Source: Eutreptiella sp. 'Long Island Sound 2002' (taxonomy: Eukaryota > Euglenozoa > Euglenophyceae > Eutreptiales > Eutreptiaceae). Taken from it: 64,000 nucleotides of DNA. How positions within the stretch are numbered: the stretch's first letter is position 1; each line of letters begins with the position of its first letter. Shown piece by piece: positions 23,027-34,151 of this stretch. The DNA is taken from contig OZ038383.1 of NCBI GenBank assembly GCA_964036045.1, positions 96,963,568 to 97,027,567 on the forward strand, in the 5' to 3' direction. The notes under the pieces were generated by a model. The model was given only the letters and a program-made list of their open reading frames with translations. It searched no databases and was not told where the DNA came from. The translations under genes were made by a program, and so were the position numbers.

Positions 23027-23609
23027 TGCCGAGGTCCGGGCGGCTCAGCTCACGGTGGTTCACGAACTGCAGCCCAATGGCTGCTTCCTTCGTGTCTCCA
23101 ACCATGTACTGGCGGTTCGCCACCTTCAGCCTGACAGGTTTCCGACTGTCGGTCAAACACTCTGGCGGAAGTAGGTCAGCCTTGACCAAGCTGACCTGAG
23201 CTCCCTTGTCAACCAACACGTCGAAGACCTTCTCCACTTCCCCGCATAAGGCACGGACCTTAAGATGCAACTGCCGCTCACGCCCCACTCGGCGCACGGC
23301 GTGCAAGCTCAGGATCTCCGGCCGTTCCAGAAGCTCAACAAGCGACTGGTGCAGGTCGTGGACAATGGGCTCAGGCTGCCCATCTGCAGCATCCAGCTGC
23401 GGTCCGGGTGATCCTCCGATACTCTTGGATAGATCTTGAAGCACATCAAATACATTCTTGGTCGCGAAGGATGGACGGGTGCAAGGGTTCGTGCCTTCAC
23501 TTGCCCTCACCCCGCCACCGCGACTGTCGGGTGCCGGACCGGGCCTTCCGCCGGCGGCAATCCCCTTATGCTTTTTGTCTCCCGACTGGGATGGTGTGGC
23601 GCTTCCCAC
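22866..23609 (-). pseudogene. aspartic protease (element A pol)
   Basis: The frame continues from Gag after a TAG and about 17 codons. A Pro/Gly-rich linker precedes the retropepsin core. The active-site loop reads VLVDKGAQVSLV (residues about 131-142). The family needs D-[ST]-G-A, so Lys replaces Thr/Ser, probably ACG to AAG. The frame is lost at about residue 195, where the true protease continues in the frame starting 23026. The active-site change and the frameshift both argue that it is inactive. Confidence 0.82.
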
Positions 23610-23660
23610 GACACCATCCTGCGACCGCCCTAGCTGGGGCCCTTGGCTGCAGGGGCTCCG

Positions 23661-25592
23661 CTAAGGGGCGTCGGTTGTGGTAGTAAGGGTATTGTCCTCC
23701 GCATCAACCTCGTTGACACCCTTCTTCTTTCCCCTTTTCCTACCTTTCTTGTCGATGTCCTTGTTCTGGTCGTTCTCTTTGTTCTCCTTGTTCTTGTTGT
23801 CCGACCTGGGGACCCAGTTCCCCTTGATCTCCTGGATCTCCTTGGCCAACTCGGTCCCCAGCGCCACCACCTTGGAGAGCTCGTCCTTGTCGACCTCCAC
23901 TTTGGCTTCCCGGATACCTGCGGGCGCACGCTTCTTCGACCCGTGCGCCTTCTTGTAGGCCTCCGTGTCGGCCTGATGGATGGGGCATGTCCGGTGGTCA
24001 TGGTTGAAGCCTTGCTTCCTCCCATAACACACGAAACAGCCCTGAGGGTGAGCTCGTATGAACTCCCCAAAGGACAGCGGAGGGTTGCCAATGCGGCGGG
24101 GGTCCTTCTTCTCCTTCCTCATCCAATCCTGCTGCAGGGGCTTCCAGGTTCCCCGGTTGCTCCCCGCGTTCAGGTTGTTTGCCACGAAGGCACAAACGGC
24201 CATCTCGGCGGGCTCATCGTCGTCGTCATCGTCGACGAGAGCTTCATCGCCATCAGCTCCCGCTGGGTCCATGGCAGCTTCCCCGCCAGGCCCCTCGCCA
24301 ACGTAGTTGACGTCGCGGTCGCCGGGCCTCAGCCCGCGGGTGTGGTGGAGGTTCCGGTACTCCCTGAGTACTTCCTCTCCAACCCACTCCAGGATCTCGT
24401 CGCAACTCATCCGCGCCGGGATGGCCTGCAGACGGATGGTCTGGCGGCTCACGTCACACTCGTCAAGGCGCCACATCGCAGTCTTCTCGCGATCGCCCAA
24501 GACGGTGATGAGGAGAGCGTTCCGCAGGGAGTGCCGTTTGACATCCCGGGCCACGTTCCTCCTTGCCCAAGCCACCACGTTCGTATGATACTCCTTGGGG
24601 AGCATCCTCTTGACCGTGTGGTTGGACTTGGCCCTCTTGGCTTTCTCCTTGGTGACTCTCTTGATCCATGCTTCCGGCAGCATGGAGAGCAGGCAGGCCT
24701 GCTCGTCACCTTCATTCCAGTCCTTCACGTTGCGGCGGAAGAGGGTGTATTGCCCCCGGAAAACCCGCCAATCCCGTAGGCGGATCTCCCGACCATCATG
24801 CAGAAGCTTGATGGACTTCCACCGCTTGGCAGCCACCTGCGGAGCGTCCACCCGCTCCTGCTCGTTGAGCCACTTCTTGGCTTCCTTGAGGGTCTTGATT
24901 TTCCCCTCCTTGGTCGCCACGAAGTATAGCTCTTGAAGCACTTCCGGCAGGCGGTACCTGAACCGTTTGAAGACATATCTCTCCGCATCTGCGGGATCCA
25001 TGTCTTCAGTGACGGTTACCCCCCACTCGTCCAGCTTCTCCAAGAAGCGGTCGAAGTTGGGGGGGTTGCCATCGTACATGGGGGGCTTGATGTCCTTCAG
25101 GTCTTCCCACACGGCGGCGTCCGCGGCCTTAGAGACCCTGAACGCCGGCCGCGAGGTCGACCGAGGTTCCCATCGGCCTCTCCCACGGACTCCCACGGCT
25201 GCCACTTCCATCTCCTCCCCGGTATCTGTATGGCCACGCCGTGCTTCCTCCATGTACGCTGAACCTAGATGTTCACGCCGTACCCCTTCCATGTATGCCT
25301 CCTCATCACGGCGCCAGCGGCTGCGTTCAGCGGCCTCCCGTCGTACACCACGCGGCGGGGAAATGCCGAACTCCTCAAGGTTTTCCTCGCCTCTGCCGAT
25401 ATCCCACTCCACGTCCCCTCCAGGGACCTCATTTCTGAGTCCACCATAACGTCCTCCAGCCATTGGGATTGGCACCGGGGCTGGTGCGGGGCGTCTGGGG
25501 CGTACCGGTGTCCGCGGTGGAGCACGGCGGTTGTGGTACTCCGCCCTGAGCCACTCATCACGCCACTCCTCACTGCCACTGCCGGGCGGCAC
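23661..25592 (-). CDS. Gag (element A)
   Basis: 643 codons without interruption. It has an Arg/Pro-rich N terminus, then a helical capsid-like region from about 175 (FDRFLEKLDEWGVTV, MDPADAERYVFKRF, LPEVLQELYF, KKWLNEQERV). A second helical region holds TLFRRNVKDWNEGDEQACLL. A run of Asp (about 460-470) precedes a zinc knuckle variant CFVCYGRKQGFNHDHRTC (C-x2-C-x8-H-x4-C, a longer loop than the usual C-x2-C-x4-H-x4-C). A Lys/Asn/Asp-rich tail follows. Gag would build the particle and bind RNA. It ends at TAG (23661-23663), and protease follows in the same frame, suggesting readthrough expression of pol. Confidence 0.82.
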   Translation of the reverse strand: MPPGSGSEEWRDEWLRAEYHNRRAPPRTPVRPRRPAPAPVPIPMAGGRYGGLRNEVPGGDVEWDIGRGEENLEEFGISPPRGVRREAAERSRWRRDEEAYMEGVRREHLGSAYMEEARRGHTDTGEEMEVAAVGVRGRGRWEPRSTSRPAFRVSKAADAAVWEDLKDIKPPMYDGNPPNFDRFLEKLDEWGVTVTEDMDPADAERYVFKRFRYRLPEVLQELYFVATKEGKIKTLKEAKKWLNEQERVDAPQVAAKRWKSIKLLHDGREIRLRDWRVFRGQYTLFRRNVKDWNEGDEQACLLSMLPEAWIKRVTKEKAKRAKSNHTVKRMLPKEYHTNVVAWARRNVARDVKRHSLRNALLITVLGDREKTAMWRLDECDVSRQTIRLQAIPARMSCDEILEWVGEEVLREYRNLHHTRGLRPGDRDVNYVGEGPGGEAAMDPAGADGDEALVDDDDDDEPAEMAVCAFVANNLNAGSNRGTWKPLQQDWMRKEKKDPRRIGNPPLSFGEFIRAHPQGCFVCYGRKQGFNHDHRTCPIHQADTEAYKKAHGSKKRAPAGIREAKVEVDKDELSKVVALGTELAKEIQEIKGNWVPRSDNKNKENKENDQNKDIDKKGRKRGKKKGVNEVDAEDNTLTTTTDAP

Positions 25593-25715
25593 GCGCTCGT
25601 TGCGGCGGCCCGCGCTGTGGTGAGAGGGGGCGCTGAGAGAGGGGGCACTGGCGCTGGGGCGACTCCTGGGGGCTCCGCCGGGGGCGTGGGGTCTGCCTGG
25701 ACCTGGTCCGGGTCC

Positions 25716-26392
25716 CTAGCCGTCGTCCGACGAGCCAGACTCCAGGGGTGGGTGGTCGCTGCCGACGCTCCCACGGCCTTCCAGCACGTCCAACCTCTGC
25801 TGCAGGCCGCTGATGACCTTGTTCAGCAGCCTGGTCTCGCCCTTGGCGATGTCCAGCTCCCTCTGGGTGGCCATGGCGACCTTGGCGCTCTTGACCATCT
25901 CGATCTTGGCGATGTCCACTCCTTCTGTGCGCCCGCGGCGACCCTGGCGATGCGATTCATCCCGCCCTTGCCCGTGTCTACCTCGCGCTCGGGGGACTGG
26001 ACCCTCCTGCGGAGGTGGACAATCCACCGCCAGGTGGCATCCCGGTCGCTGTTCCCTGGTGGGTCGTCGGGGTCCCCAGGGGGTCCTCCAGGAGGGCCTC
26101 TGCCGGGTCTGCCCGGTCCAGGGGGTCCTCCCCCGCCCGGTGGTCTGCCTCCAGGGGGTCCACTTCGTGGGCGTCCTCCAGGGGGTCCGGATGGTCCTCC
26201 GCCAGGGGGTCGCGGTGGGCCTCCGCCGGGTCGTCTCGGTGGGTCCGAGGATGGGGGCTTCTTCGTGTAGTCGAAGTCCATGTCATCATCCTCGTCCATG
26301 TCGCCCCACCTGGGCGTCTTGGTCCCGCACGCGGAGGACTCGGAGCTCCGGTAGGGAGGAGGGAGATCCTCATCCTCACCTTCCGGCTCCAT
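25716..26392 (-). pseudogene. Pro/Gly-rich plus coiled-coil ORF upstream of gag (element A)
   Basis: Two overlapping frames, 26392-25823 and 26027-25716, read as one protein if a frameshift near 25920-25950 is allowed. It has an acidic start (EPEGEDEDLPPPY, DEDDDMDFDY), a long PPGG/GPP-rich low-complexity tract, then a helical coiled-coil-like end (LDIAKGETRLLNKVISGLQQ) and a stop. I do not recognise a family. Its place between ORF1 and Gag is unusual for a gypsy element. Confidence 0.55.
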
Positions 26393-26548
26393 GGGGACGT
26401 CTCCGCCTCTTCCGCCAGCCGCTCCTCGGCGATGTCTGCGGCCTCGTTCATCCCCGTCGCTGGCAGTGAAGAAGGGGTCGGAGTCCTGGGGGTGTCCGCC
26501 CTCCGGTCTCCGTGACCTCTCGGGGGTCTTCCCCTTACCCTTCCTCCG

Positions 26549-28030
26549 TCAGTAGGCGGTGGGGCCACTGCTCCAGCTGCTGCCCGTGTCCACCTCCTCC
26601 GGATCCAGCGCCATCTTGGAGGAGGCGTCCCCTTGGAAGCACCTTCGAAGGGTCTCCACTCGGGATCCTCCCGGGGGAGTCTTGCGGCGGAGCTTGGCCT
26701 CCGCCTCCTCCATTGCGGCGGCCGTGGCTGCAGCAGCTCGCCCTTCGGCCTCCTCCCGGGCACGAGCCGCCCCGGCTTTCCGGGCCTGCTGCAGCCCAGC
26801 CTTCTCCGCTTCGAACCCTACCAGCTCCGCCTCCGTCCTGGCCCTCTCCTCAGCGACCTTCCGTCGCGCGGCCTCGATGGCGTCCTTCCTGGCGGCGTCC
26901 GCCTGGGCCTTGGCCGTTGCTTCGGCGTGGGCCCTTTCCTCCGCCTCCTTCTTTGCCCTCTCTTGGGCAAGCGCCTCTTCCAGCGCCTTCACCTCGGCCT
27001 CCTTGCAGGCAATGGCCTCCTGGGTCAGGCGGGCTTCCTCGGCGGCTGCCGCCACCTCACCCTTGACCCGGGCAGTCGCTGCCTCATGGGCGGCTCCAGC
27101 CGTGAGACCGGCCGCGATGGCCGCCACGGTCGAGGCGTGGATGGCCATGCCATGCTCCCACTCCGCAGCCTCCTGCTGGGCGATGCCGACGGCGCCCTCC
27201 ATGGTAGCGTTCTGCTGCGTGGCCCGTTGCCGGGCAACCCCAAGGTTGCAGGCCACCCCACAGGCGCGCTCACAGGCGCGCGCCACGTCCCTTTGGTCGG
27301 GAGCGACGCTGCTGCTGGAGCTGGCCTGGTCGGCGGGCATCCTCCCGCGGTGGGCCGACTCCACGTCGCTGCTGGGGCCTGACTTCCCCAGGTGCAGCTG
27401 ACGGGGCTTGGCCTTGGCCTGCCTGGCGACTTGGAAGAAGTCGCCAAGGGTGGTGTGGCCGGGGTGCTGACCGCCACTGGCCCGTCGGGGGCTGTGGGCT
27501 GGGGTTCCGCCCTTGGCGCCTTGGGCGGCCTCGGCGGCCAGGGACTCCTGGTACTCCCGCCACTTCCTGTCCCGCTTCCTGTCCCCGGCGGACCGCTTCT
27601 CCTTCCCAGGAGACGCGCTACTGCTGCTGCCCTGCAGCGTGCGCTCGGTCCCCGGCTCCGGGAACTTCCTTTCGATCATTTCCCACATGGAGACATTGAT
27701 CGTGGCGCCCGACGGGTACTCGTTGGGCTTCTCGTCCTCCTCAATCCCGTCGGGGCGCAGCCTTTCGCCGGGCCTGTCTGGCCGGGTCCAGACCCTCCAG
27801 CGCTTCTGGCGGAAGCGGAAGGCAAACCCTTCCACCCGCAGCCAGTCTTCGACCGCCTGCAGGCGGTCGGGGCCCATGTCCTCGCGGAGCTCGAAGCTCC
27901 CGGGCATGCCGCCTTCGCATAGGGGATGGCTGTGGCGATAGTGCTGGTGCCACACCAACCCACGCAGTAGGCGAACCGCATGCGGGTGGGGCCGCGGCCA
28001 CATTTTGCCCGCTTCTTGCCAGTTTACCAT
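26549..28030 (-). CDS. long coiled-coil ORF at the 5' end of element A
   Basis: 493 codons, uninterrupted. Residues 1-130 look globular, with many Trp and Arg (WRVWTRPDRPGERL, VSMWEMIERKF). Residues about 215-460 are Ala/Glu/Arg-rich with strong helical, coiled-coil character (EVKALEEALAQERAKKEAEE). It lies between the 5' leader and the Pro/Gly ORF, about 1 kb before Gag. It has no zinc knuckle or enzymatic motif. It could be a structural accessory protein or part of an extended Gag. Codon use is GC-rich, like the rest of element A. The family is unknown to me. Confidence 0.6.
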   Translation of the reverse strand: MVNWQEAGKMWPRPHPHAVRLLRGLVWHQHYRHSHPLCEGGMPGSFELREDMGPDRLQAVEDWLRVEGFAFRFRQKRWRVWTRPDRPGERLRPDGIEEDEKPNEYPSGATINVSMWEMIERKFPEPGTERTLQGSSSSASPGKEKRSAGDRKRDRKWREYQESLAAEAAQGAKGGTPAHSPRRASGGQHPGHTTLGDFFQVARQAKAKPRQLHLGKSGPSSDVESAHRGRMPADQASSSSSVAPDQRDVARACERACGVACNLGVARQRATQQNATMEGAVGIAQQEAAEWEHGMAIHASTVAAIAAGLTAGAAHEAATARVKGEVAAAAEEARLTQEAIACKEAEVKALEEALAQERAKKEAEERAHAEATAKAQADAARKDAIEAARRKVAEERARTEAELVGFEAEKAGLQQARKAGAARAREEAEGRAAAATAAAMEEAEAKLRRKTPPGGSRVETLRRCFQGDASSKMALDPEEVDTGSSWSSGPTAY

Positions 28031-28386
28031 GGCAGCGGGGGGTGTACTTGGTCTTGAGGTCCTTGGTGGGCGCTCGTTCCGCTCAACGGACTGGTCCTGG
28101 TGGTGATTGTTGAAGCGGTTGCTCCGGTGTGGTTGGGGAGGTGGGTGACGCGGCTGGGTGTGCGGCCTTGCTGGTCGGCCAATGGGACTCGCTGATGTAG
28201 GAGTCCTGGTCTGTCCACCTCCTTCACGGTCGCGGCGCTTCCGTGGTCGCTCAGGGCGATGCTCTGGACGGCGCTACGGGCTCCGTGATGGTCTTGGAGT
28301 CCTCGGGGTTGGGGTGCTGGTCGTACCCCTCGAAGGCCCCGAGTGGCACGCGGGGGCTGGGTAACCCTGCGGCGGTGAAACCCTTT
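28031..28386 (-). promoter_or_regulatory. 5' leader of element A
   Basis: This lies between the 5' LTR and the first long ORF. On the minus strand the leader opens AAAGGGTTTCACCGCC. No TGG-initiated primer-binding site is evident at the LTR junction. Confidence 0.5.
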
Positions 28387-31204
28387 TGACGCGTTCCCGT
28401 GGGGGGCCTGGCCACGGGACGCTGCGGTGACACGCACAAGCAAGCAGGCAGGCAAAGCACTGCGCTCACAGGGGCATCAATACGCTCGTGTCATGTGACA
28501 AAGCGTTTCAGGATCCTTGCCACTCTGAAACAAGGGAACGAAAGTATGTGCAGCAACACATCAGGATATGTACACATGGGGTTAAGACTGGACTGGGGTA
28601 AGGGCATCACAGGACAATAGACACTCAGTCCGAACGCATATCCCAATCCCAGGTCCGACCCTCTCAGTGGCTGGCTGGGGCGGGGGCTCAAACACAACCC
28701 ATGCCCTTCGCAGTCCGGACCCTGAAACCCTGCCAATAGGGGAGGTGTCCTGCCCAGCCACGGGCGATTTTCTGGGAACCAAGAGGCTCCGAGGCCAACT
28801 GACAGTGACTCCCTATGCTCCCCTAACGGCAGGTCCGAACTCCCCTCTGAGTGAGAGATATGGCCCCGCCATTATCCCCTAGGAGTTGGTAGCTGAAAAT
28901 GGGCTGTTTCAGCCAAAACTGATATTAGCTCAAAAATCCCCAAAATTGACCCCTCGTCCGGACCCGCCAGAGGTGGGGACGAGGCAACTGACCCTATGCT
29001 CTTCGTCTACGAACTCCCTGGAGCCCTCACCCAACCTGGTTCCCTCTGAGGTCCCGGCATCAGGGCACCAAGGGTTCGTCAAGTGGGATCATAATTGCCA
29101 AAATGGCAAAATTTGCCGTCTCGGTCGACCGTCCAGGGTAGGAAACCTTGGCGATATTGACGCGCCAAGCCTTGATTCACAACCCTTGATATCCACTCTG
29201 GTCACATGCCCTGGGTTATCGCTTGCTGTCACGCTGGCTGCTTACTGTTCACCGAGGGGATGACCCCACGGACGGGGCAGAAAGCAACATGCGGTGCAAA
29301 GGGGGGGATCACGGATCGCACCAAAAGTTGAATAACTCCGGATGAGCTGGAGGAGCAAATACGAAACTCAATGGCGTTCAACCTCTGGTCATATGCTACA
29401 ATAATCGCCTTTTCTTTCCTGGCTAGATCATGTGCACCATGGAGAGATGGTAATTCTAATATGGCATACAATTGCAAAAACAGCGCAATATGGCCAAAAT
29501 GGCCCACACTCATGATTCCATATCCCCATGGCCACGGCGAGGATCCTTTCAACCAAAGATGCTATTGACACATGGGACTCAGGTCCCAATATATGCCACT
29601 TACCAACCCTCATGGTCGCCTCTAGCCATTTTCCCCATTGGAGGGAAAGTGATACACAAATGGGGCAGAATGGCAATATACCCCAATTTGGGTGACTCAC
29701 AACTCTCCCTTCGAGAGGAGAGGCCACATGAGGAAACACCCCATTCGATGCGGGTTTATGTGCCCTCTCCGAACTGCCCTTTCCCTTGGTCAAGTGGCGC
29801 ACGCAACCTCGGGGCCGAAATCAGGGGGAGATGGGGTTTGTGGCCATTCCGGGCAAAACGGCCAAAATTCACCCAAAAGTGGTCCCTCCAAAAATAGTAT
29901 CTCCGTATCACAAGAGAAAGGAGCCTCGGGCTTTTGCATGGATGCAAACCAAAGGCTTTGCTTCCCTTTTGCAACAAGGGTTGAGGTTCAAAGCATAATG
30001 GAAACATTTTTAATACCTCAATCCTTGAAGCACACTATTTATGGGAAAAAGTGCATATATCGGCGATATTGGCATGAACATATCTTTGGGTCATTGAGGA
30101 ACAAAAATATGAGCAAACACCTTTGGAGTAGGCCCATAGTAGGTGCCTACAAATATGCCCACTATGGTTAGATTGTCTCCGCCCACTCGTGTCGTTAGTG
30201 CTTGCATATGAGCGCATGTGCAAAGAGGCAGTATGGCACGCGTGCTCACAAGGCGAAATTATAGAAAATAGAAGACAAGGTTGTAAAAATCAACCGAGCC
30301 ATCCACGATGTTTATTTGTGGTCTCTACTTTACATATTGCCTTGATTCGAGGCTCAACTCCCCATAGGCTTCGAGTACGAGCCTCGGGGGTTTGACCATT
30401 TTGGCCTAATTTTGGACCAAAACTTGCCCTCTTTCGAAAATAGACTTTTGGTACGCATTGAATTGCGTGGAGCCATCGTTGAATTGGCTCGAAGAACGAA
30501 AATGCCCTAGGGCTCTTGGTCTTGTGAGCATCGTGTTTGGTTATTAACGTTCATGCTCACAAGGCCACAAAGTTAGCGTTTGCGCACGCAAACGACTTGG
30601 GTTTGCAAAACCCATAGGCTGCCTAAAACATCGCCATTGCCCGCTTCCCTATAGGAAGTGATATGCCCAGGTGAAAGGGGCATGGATGAAAGGCATAGGG
30701 GAGGAATGTAGGGTTCCGTCCGAACTCATGGTCCTTGAGAACCATGAGTTCGAGCGATCGACGGAAAAGCTTGCGCGCTGATTTTCTGGAAGACGCAACG
30801 GCGAAAAATTCTGGTGAGCACACCAGATGAAAGTACATTAGATACCCTCCAGATTCAGCCCTTAAGTTCCCTTAGAACCTCAAAGGTGTCCGAGAAAAAT
30901 CCCTCACAAAACTCGCCACGGAGAAGCGACGAAAGCGCGCGAACAGGCGACATCAGGCGGTGATTTCACGACAATTAGAAATCGCGGTAGAAATCGGGTA
31001 TTTCACCGATTTCCGACCGAAAATCGCCTAAGACAATAAAATTATGGTCATTCTACATCAATTTATTGGTTAGAAATCGGATTCCAGATTCCGCGGGTTA
31101 GAGAACAGGGATATCCCGCTGACAGCCGGTGTCAACGGCTTCCGCACGGGTGTGACGCCTCTCAGGCTTCCGGGCCATGGGCCATGGGTTCTGGGTACCG
31201 CTTC
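28387..31204 (-). repeat. 5' LTR of element A
   Basis: 2,818-bp direct repeat of 8450-11269. As the upstream LTR in minus orientation it would hold the promoter. I cannot place a TATA box with confidence. Confidence 0.93.
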
Positions 31205-31209
31205 GGAAT
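31205..31209. repeat. target-site duplication of element A, right copy
   Basis: GGAAT, identical to 8445-8449 and immediately next to the LTR end. Confidence 0.85.
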
Positions 31210-31544
31210 GCACGGTTAAGCCGATGTGTTGCCGTTGATGATGGAGGCTTGCCATTGCGTACAAGCGAAGGCTACGCGAGAGGGGGGAAGACGCAGGATA
31301 TGCGGCACTCAACCTTTGAAGACACAGAGGGCGAGGAGAGGACACAATGGGGGGAGATTAAACACCGAGGGTGCAACGTGGAGGTGGCGAAGTGGCAAGT
31401 TGGCCTCAAGAAGAGTCACGCAACCAAACAACTATCACAACGCATCGCGATGGGCTGTCACGGGCCGGTGCCCAGCAATGCGTGTGGGCAAGCCATCCCA
31501 CAAGTACCATTGTGAGGGTTTCTAGACTGTTGCCAAGTCACCAG

Positions 31545-31566
31545 GAGGGAGGGAGGGAGGGAGGGA
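31545..31566. repeat. GGGA microsatellite
   Basis: About five GGGA units. Confidence 0.8.
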
Positions 31567-31890
31567 AAGAATCTCGTTCTGGTTCTGTGGGGCCGTAAGC
31601 TACCGGTGTTTGGTCAGAACACCTCACGGCTTGCCGGTTGAGAGCGGCCACCGGCGAACACCCAGATGGCCTTACCCTGGGCCACCCCAAGTGATGTGAG
31701 TGTGCACGGCCTTCACGTGTACCGCGCGCTCCACAAGCTCACCTGTCTGACCGCTGCTCTTCATGTGTTGGCCTTGGGCTGTGGCATGCAGGCACACCGG
31801 GATCTACTTCTGCGGCGCCTTGTCCCAATATGTGCCCTGCCCGCTTACCGTGGCGCCCTGCACAAGACACATGCACTGGACGGTGGAGCT

Positions 31891-31947
31891 TGGAGGGAGG
31901 GAGGGAGGAAGGGAGGGAGAGAGGGAGGGAGTAAGGGAGGGAGGGGT
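31891..31947. repeat. GGGA microsatellite, imperfect
   Basis: About 57 bp of interrupted GGGA/GGAA units. Confidence 0.8.
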
Positions 31948-32383
31948 TGAGTGGATGTGAAGCAGATTGGCTGGTGGCCAGCTGCGCGCCTCAGGCTACG
32001 TGTGGCCCCAGACAACCCTGCATGTCGACGCATCAGAGTGTACCAAGCCCATGTAACAGCACCAACCGATTGGAGCATGAGGGCTCCCACTGTCCTGTCT
32101 GAACTCGCCCCCTGCAAATGCTGTGTGCTGCTGCCATGGACAAACACTGTAGCAAGGGCTGTGCTGCTGCTGTGGCTCTAACTAATGCCATCGGGGGTAC
32201 CGTGCCACTGTTGGTGCCCGTGGTCAGCGCTACTGGTAGGCCAGCACGGGCCAGGGCCCAAGGGGAGATGGCCCTTCAGGCTAGCCGGCCGCGCATGTGC
32301 TTCCTTTCGGAATCCGGTGAACCGTGCGGTCAAAGAAACCCTCGAGACTATTCGGGATCAGAGGTGACCCTCCCCCCAGCCCC

Positions 32384-32460
32384 CTCCAACCGCCGTAGGT
32401 TACTCTCCAACCGCCGTTGGGCACTCTCCAACCGCCGTTGGGACTCTCCAACCGCCGGGT
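32384..32460. repeat. 20-21-bp tandem repeat
   Basis: Units starting at 32384, 32405, 32426 and 32446 share CTCCAACCGCCGTTGGG with small changes. Each unit holds a short inverted repeat (CCAAC/GTTGG). Confidence 0.85.
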
Positions 32461-34151
32461 AGCAATTTGTTTTGTGACTGCCCATCGCAAGGCGGGCCAC
32501 AGATCGGCTGAGACACACAGCTCCCCATCCAGAGCTCCTGGCCCTTGCTTATTTCATGTTGGACTCTTCCATCGCGACAACCAAGACCACTCCCTTTGCC
32601 CAATTTTGTTGGGGAATTGGCCACTAGGAATAGCAGGGCAGTCAAACAGGTTGACCCCAACCGGGTCATCTTACATTGTATCATGTACTGTCACAACATC
32701 CTTCACCTAACCCTTCCTTCATTCTCTGCTGCAGAGCTTAACCTCTCCTCCCACTGTCCTCAACCAATACATCCCTGGCAGCTGGCCAAAAAACTGAAAA
32801 GGCAATCATAGGCCAATTTGCAGAATAGAGAAGAAAGGGTACTATTTCCTTTGCAAGTTAAGCACGCAAGCAAGTCAAGCAAGTCAAGCTTTGAAAACCA
32901 ATTTCTGGAGTACGTTGACTGCAAAGGGAATGCTGTTTTGCAGACCCCACAGTTTTTGACATCCGCAAATGAACCTAGGTCTTGGGCCTGTGGCTGGAGG
33001 GTGAGTTTAATTCTGTTGATGGCATCCATGTGACAAGAATGTGTATGGCAAGGGGTCATAGTAAGGGTGTTGGGTAGTTGTTGAGGAGCTCAGCCAAGGC
33101 AGTTGACACACAGGGAGTATGCAGCCACGTTACTCTCCCCTTCGGAGAACCTGATATTGCAGGGGTATGTAGAAATATTGAATCCTTTTGGCTTTGGGAA
33201 CTATGACACAGCATCAATGACGCCGGGCACCCACATTGTTGAGTTCCCGTGCATTACCTGGACACAATGTACATGGTATCTCAACGGTATGTTTTTCGAG
33301 TTGTGACTAGTCTTTGTGTACCAATGAGTGCAGTGAGTGAGACTGCAATGCAGTGAGAGCAATGTGTGCAGGATTGCTGTCTCACAGTTTTAAGACTGGT
33401 GCTGTATTCTTATCCTGGTGTGGGGTTGTATAAGTGGGCCAAGCCCCCGAGGCTTCCCATACCAGAAAGTGAGGCAAGAGGTTTCTTCGTGATATTTGTA
33501 TGAATTTAGCCGAAAGTAAAGGGTTGGCAAAGCAGAATGTAGGATTTGTCATGAATTCACAGGGCGGCACATTTCGTCAATCAACCGATATGAGAGCATA
33601 CCCAATCCATTTGAGGTGTGACTCTTTTTGAAACATGTTGGCCATTGTTGTGAGCATCAACCTCTATCACATTTTGTAGCACAACGAGGGGGGAGGGTTC
33701 AAGAAAATTCACATAATCTTGGACAGATTCACACCTGGAATGTTGTTCATTCAGTGCACAGTTTTCTATGTTAATGACTCACCACACCCTAGTTTTCGGC
33801 TTTTTCCACCAGCTGCAAGGTTTGTTGAGTGGAAGTTGCTTTGATTCTATTGATTGCAACCATTTGATAAGAATTTACCCAGAAGGGGGTTTGTTTGAGA
33901 GGGAGTACTGTACGCGGTGCGCACATGGTGCATGTATTGGGGTGTTCCGCACAGCTTGTCATACTCAATATTAATGTAATTCTATCATTTGAACAAGGAG
34001 ATGAGGGCGGCCGGCGCTTTATTGCCATTTCCTCAGGGGTAAGTGACAGCGAAGCCTTCAGGAAGCCATAAAAGGTTGATAGTGTAAGGGGACACAGTGC
34101 AATATGTGCAATGGTCATACCTTTTACAGCGTGGAAACACCCGCTGCCCTG

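Larger units (their letters stand above)
8450..31204 (-). mobile_element. element A: Ty3/gypsy chromovirus, minus strand, degenerate
   Basis: A 22,755-bp LTR retrotransposon is bounded by direct repeats 8450-11269 and 28387-31204 and by a 5-bp duplication GGAAT. Read on the minus strand, the order is 5' LTR, leader, two extra ORFs, Gag, protease, an extra domain, RT, RNase H, a nested LTR element, integrase with chromodomain, a 1.5-kb untranslated part, a purine tract and the 3' LTR. The Ty3 order (integrase last) and the chromodomain make it a chromovirus. Nonsense codons in RT/RNase H, a frameshift near 23030, loss of an RT catalytic Asp and the nested insertion show it cannot move by itself. 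I could not identify a tRNA primer site next to the 5' LTR. Confidence 0.93.
31210..34151. other. unassigned region with simple repeats
   Basis: Only short frames occur. Simple repeats are GGGA runs at 31545-31566 and 31891-31947 and a 20-21-bp tandem repeat at 32384-32460. The first part may hold the displaced upstream portion of the LINE at 6290-8444, but I could not confirm any motif. Confidence 0.4.

Noticed and set aside
25269-27401. Long plus-strand Pro/Gly- and Ala/Ser-rich frames
   Set aside because: They are antisense shadows of the GC-rich Pro/Gly and coiled-coil ORFs of element A.
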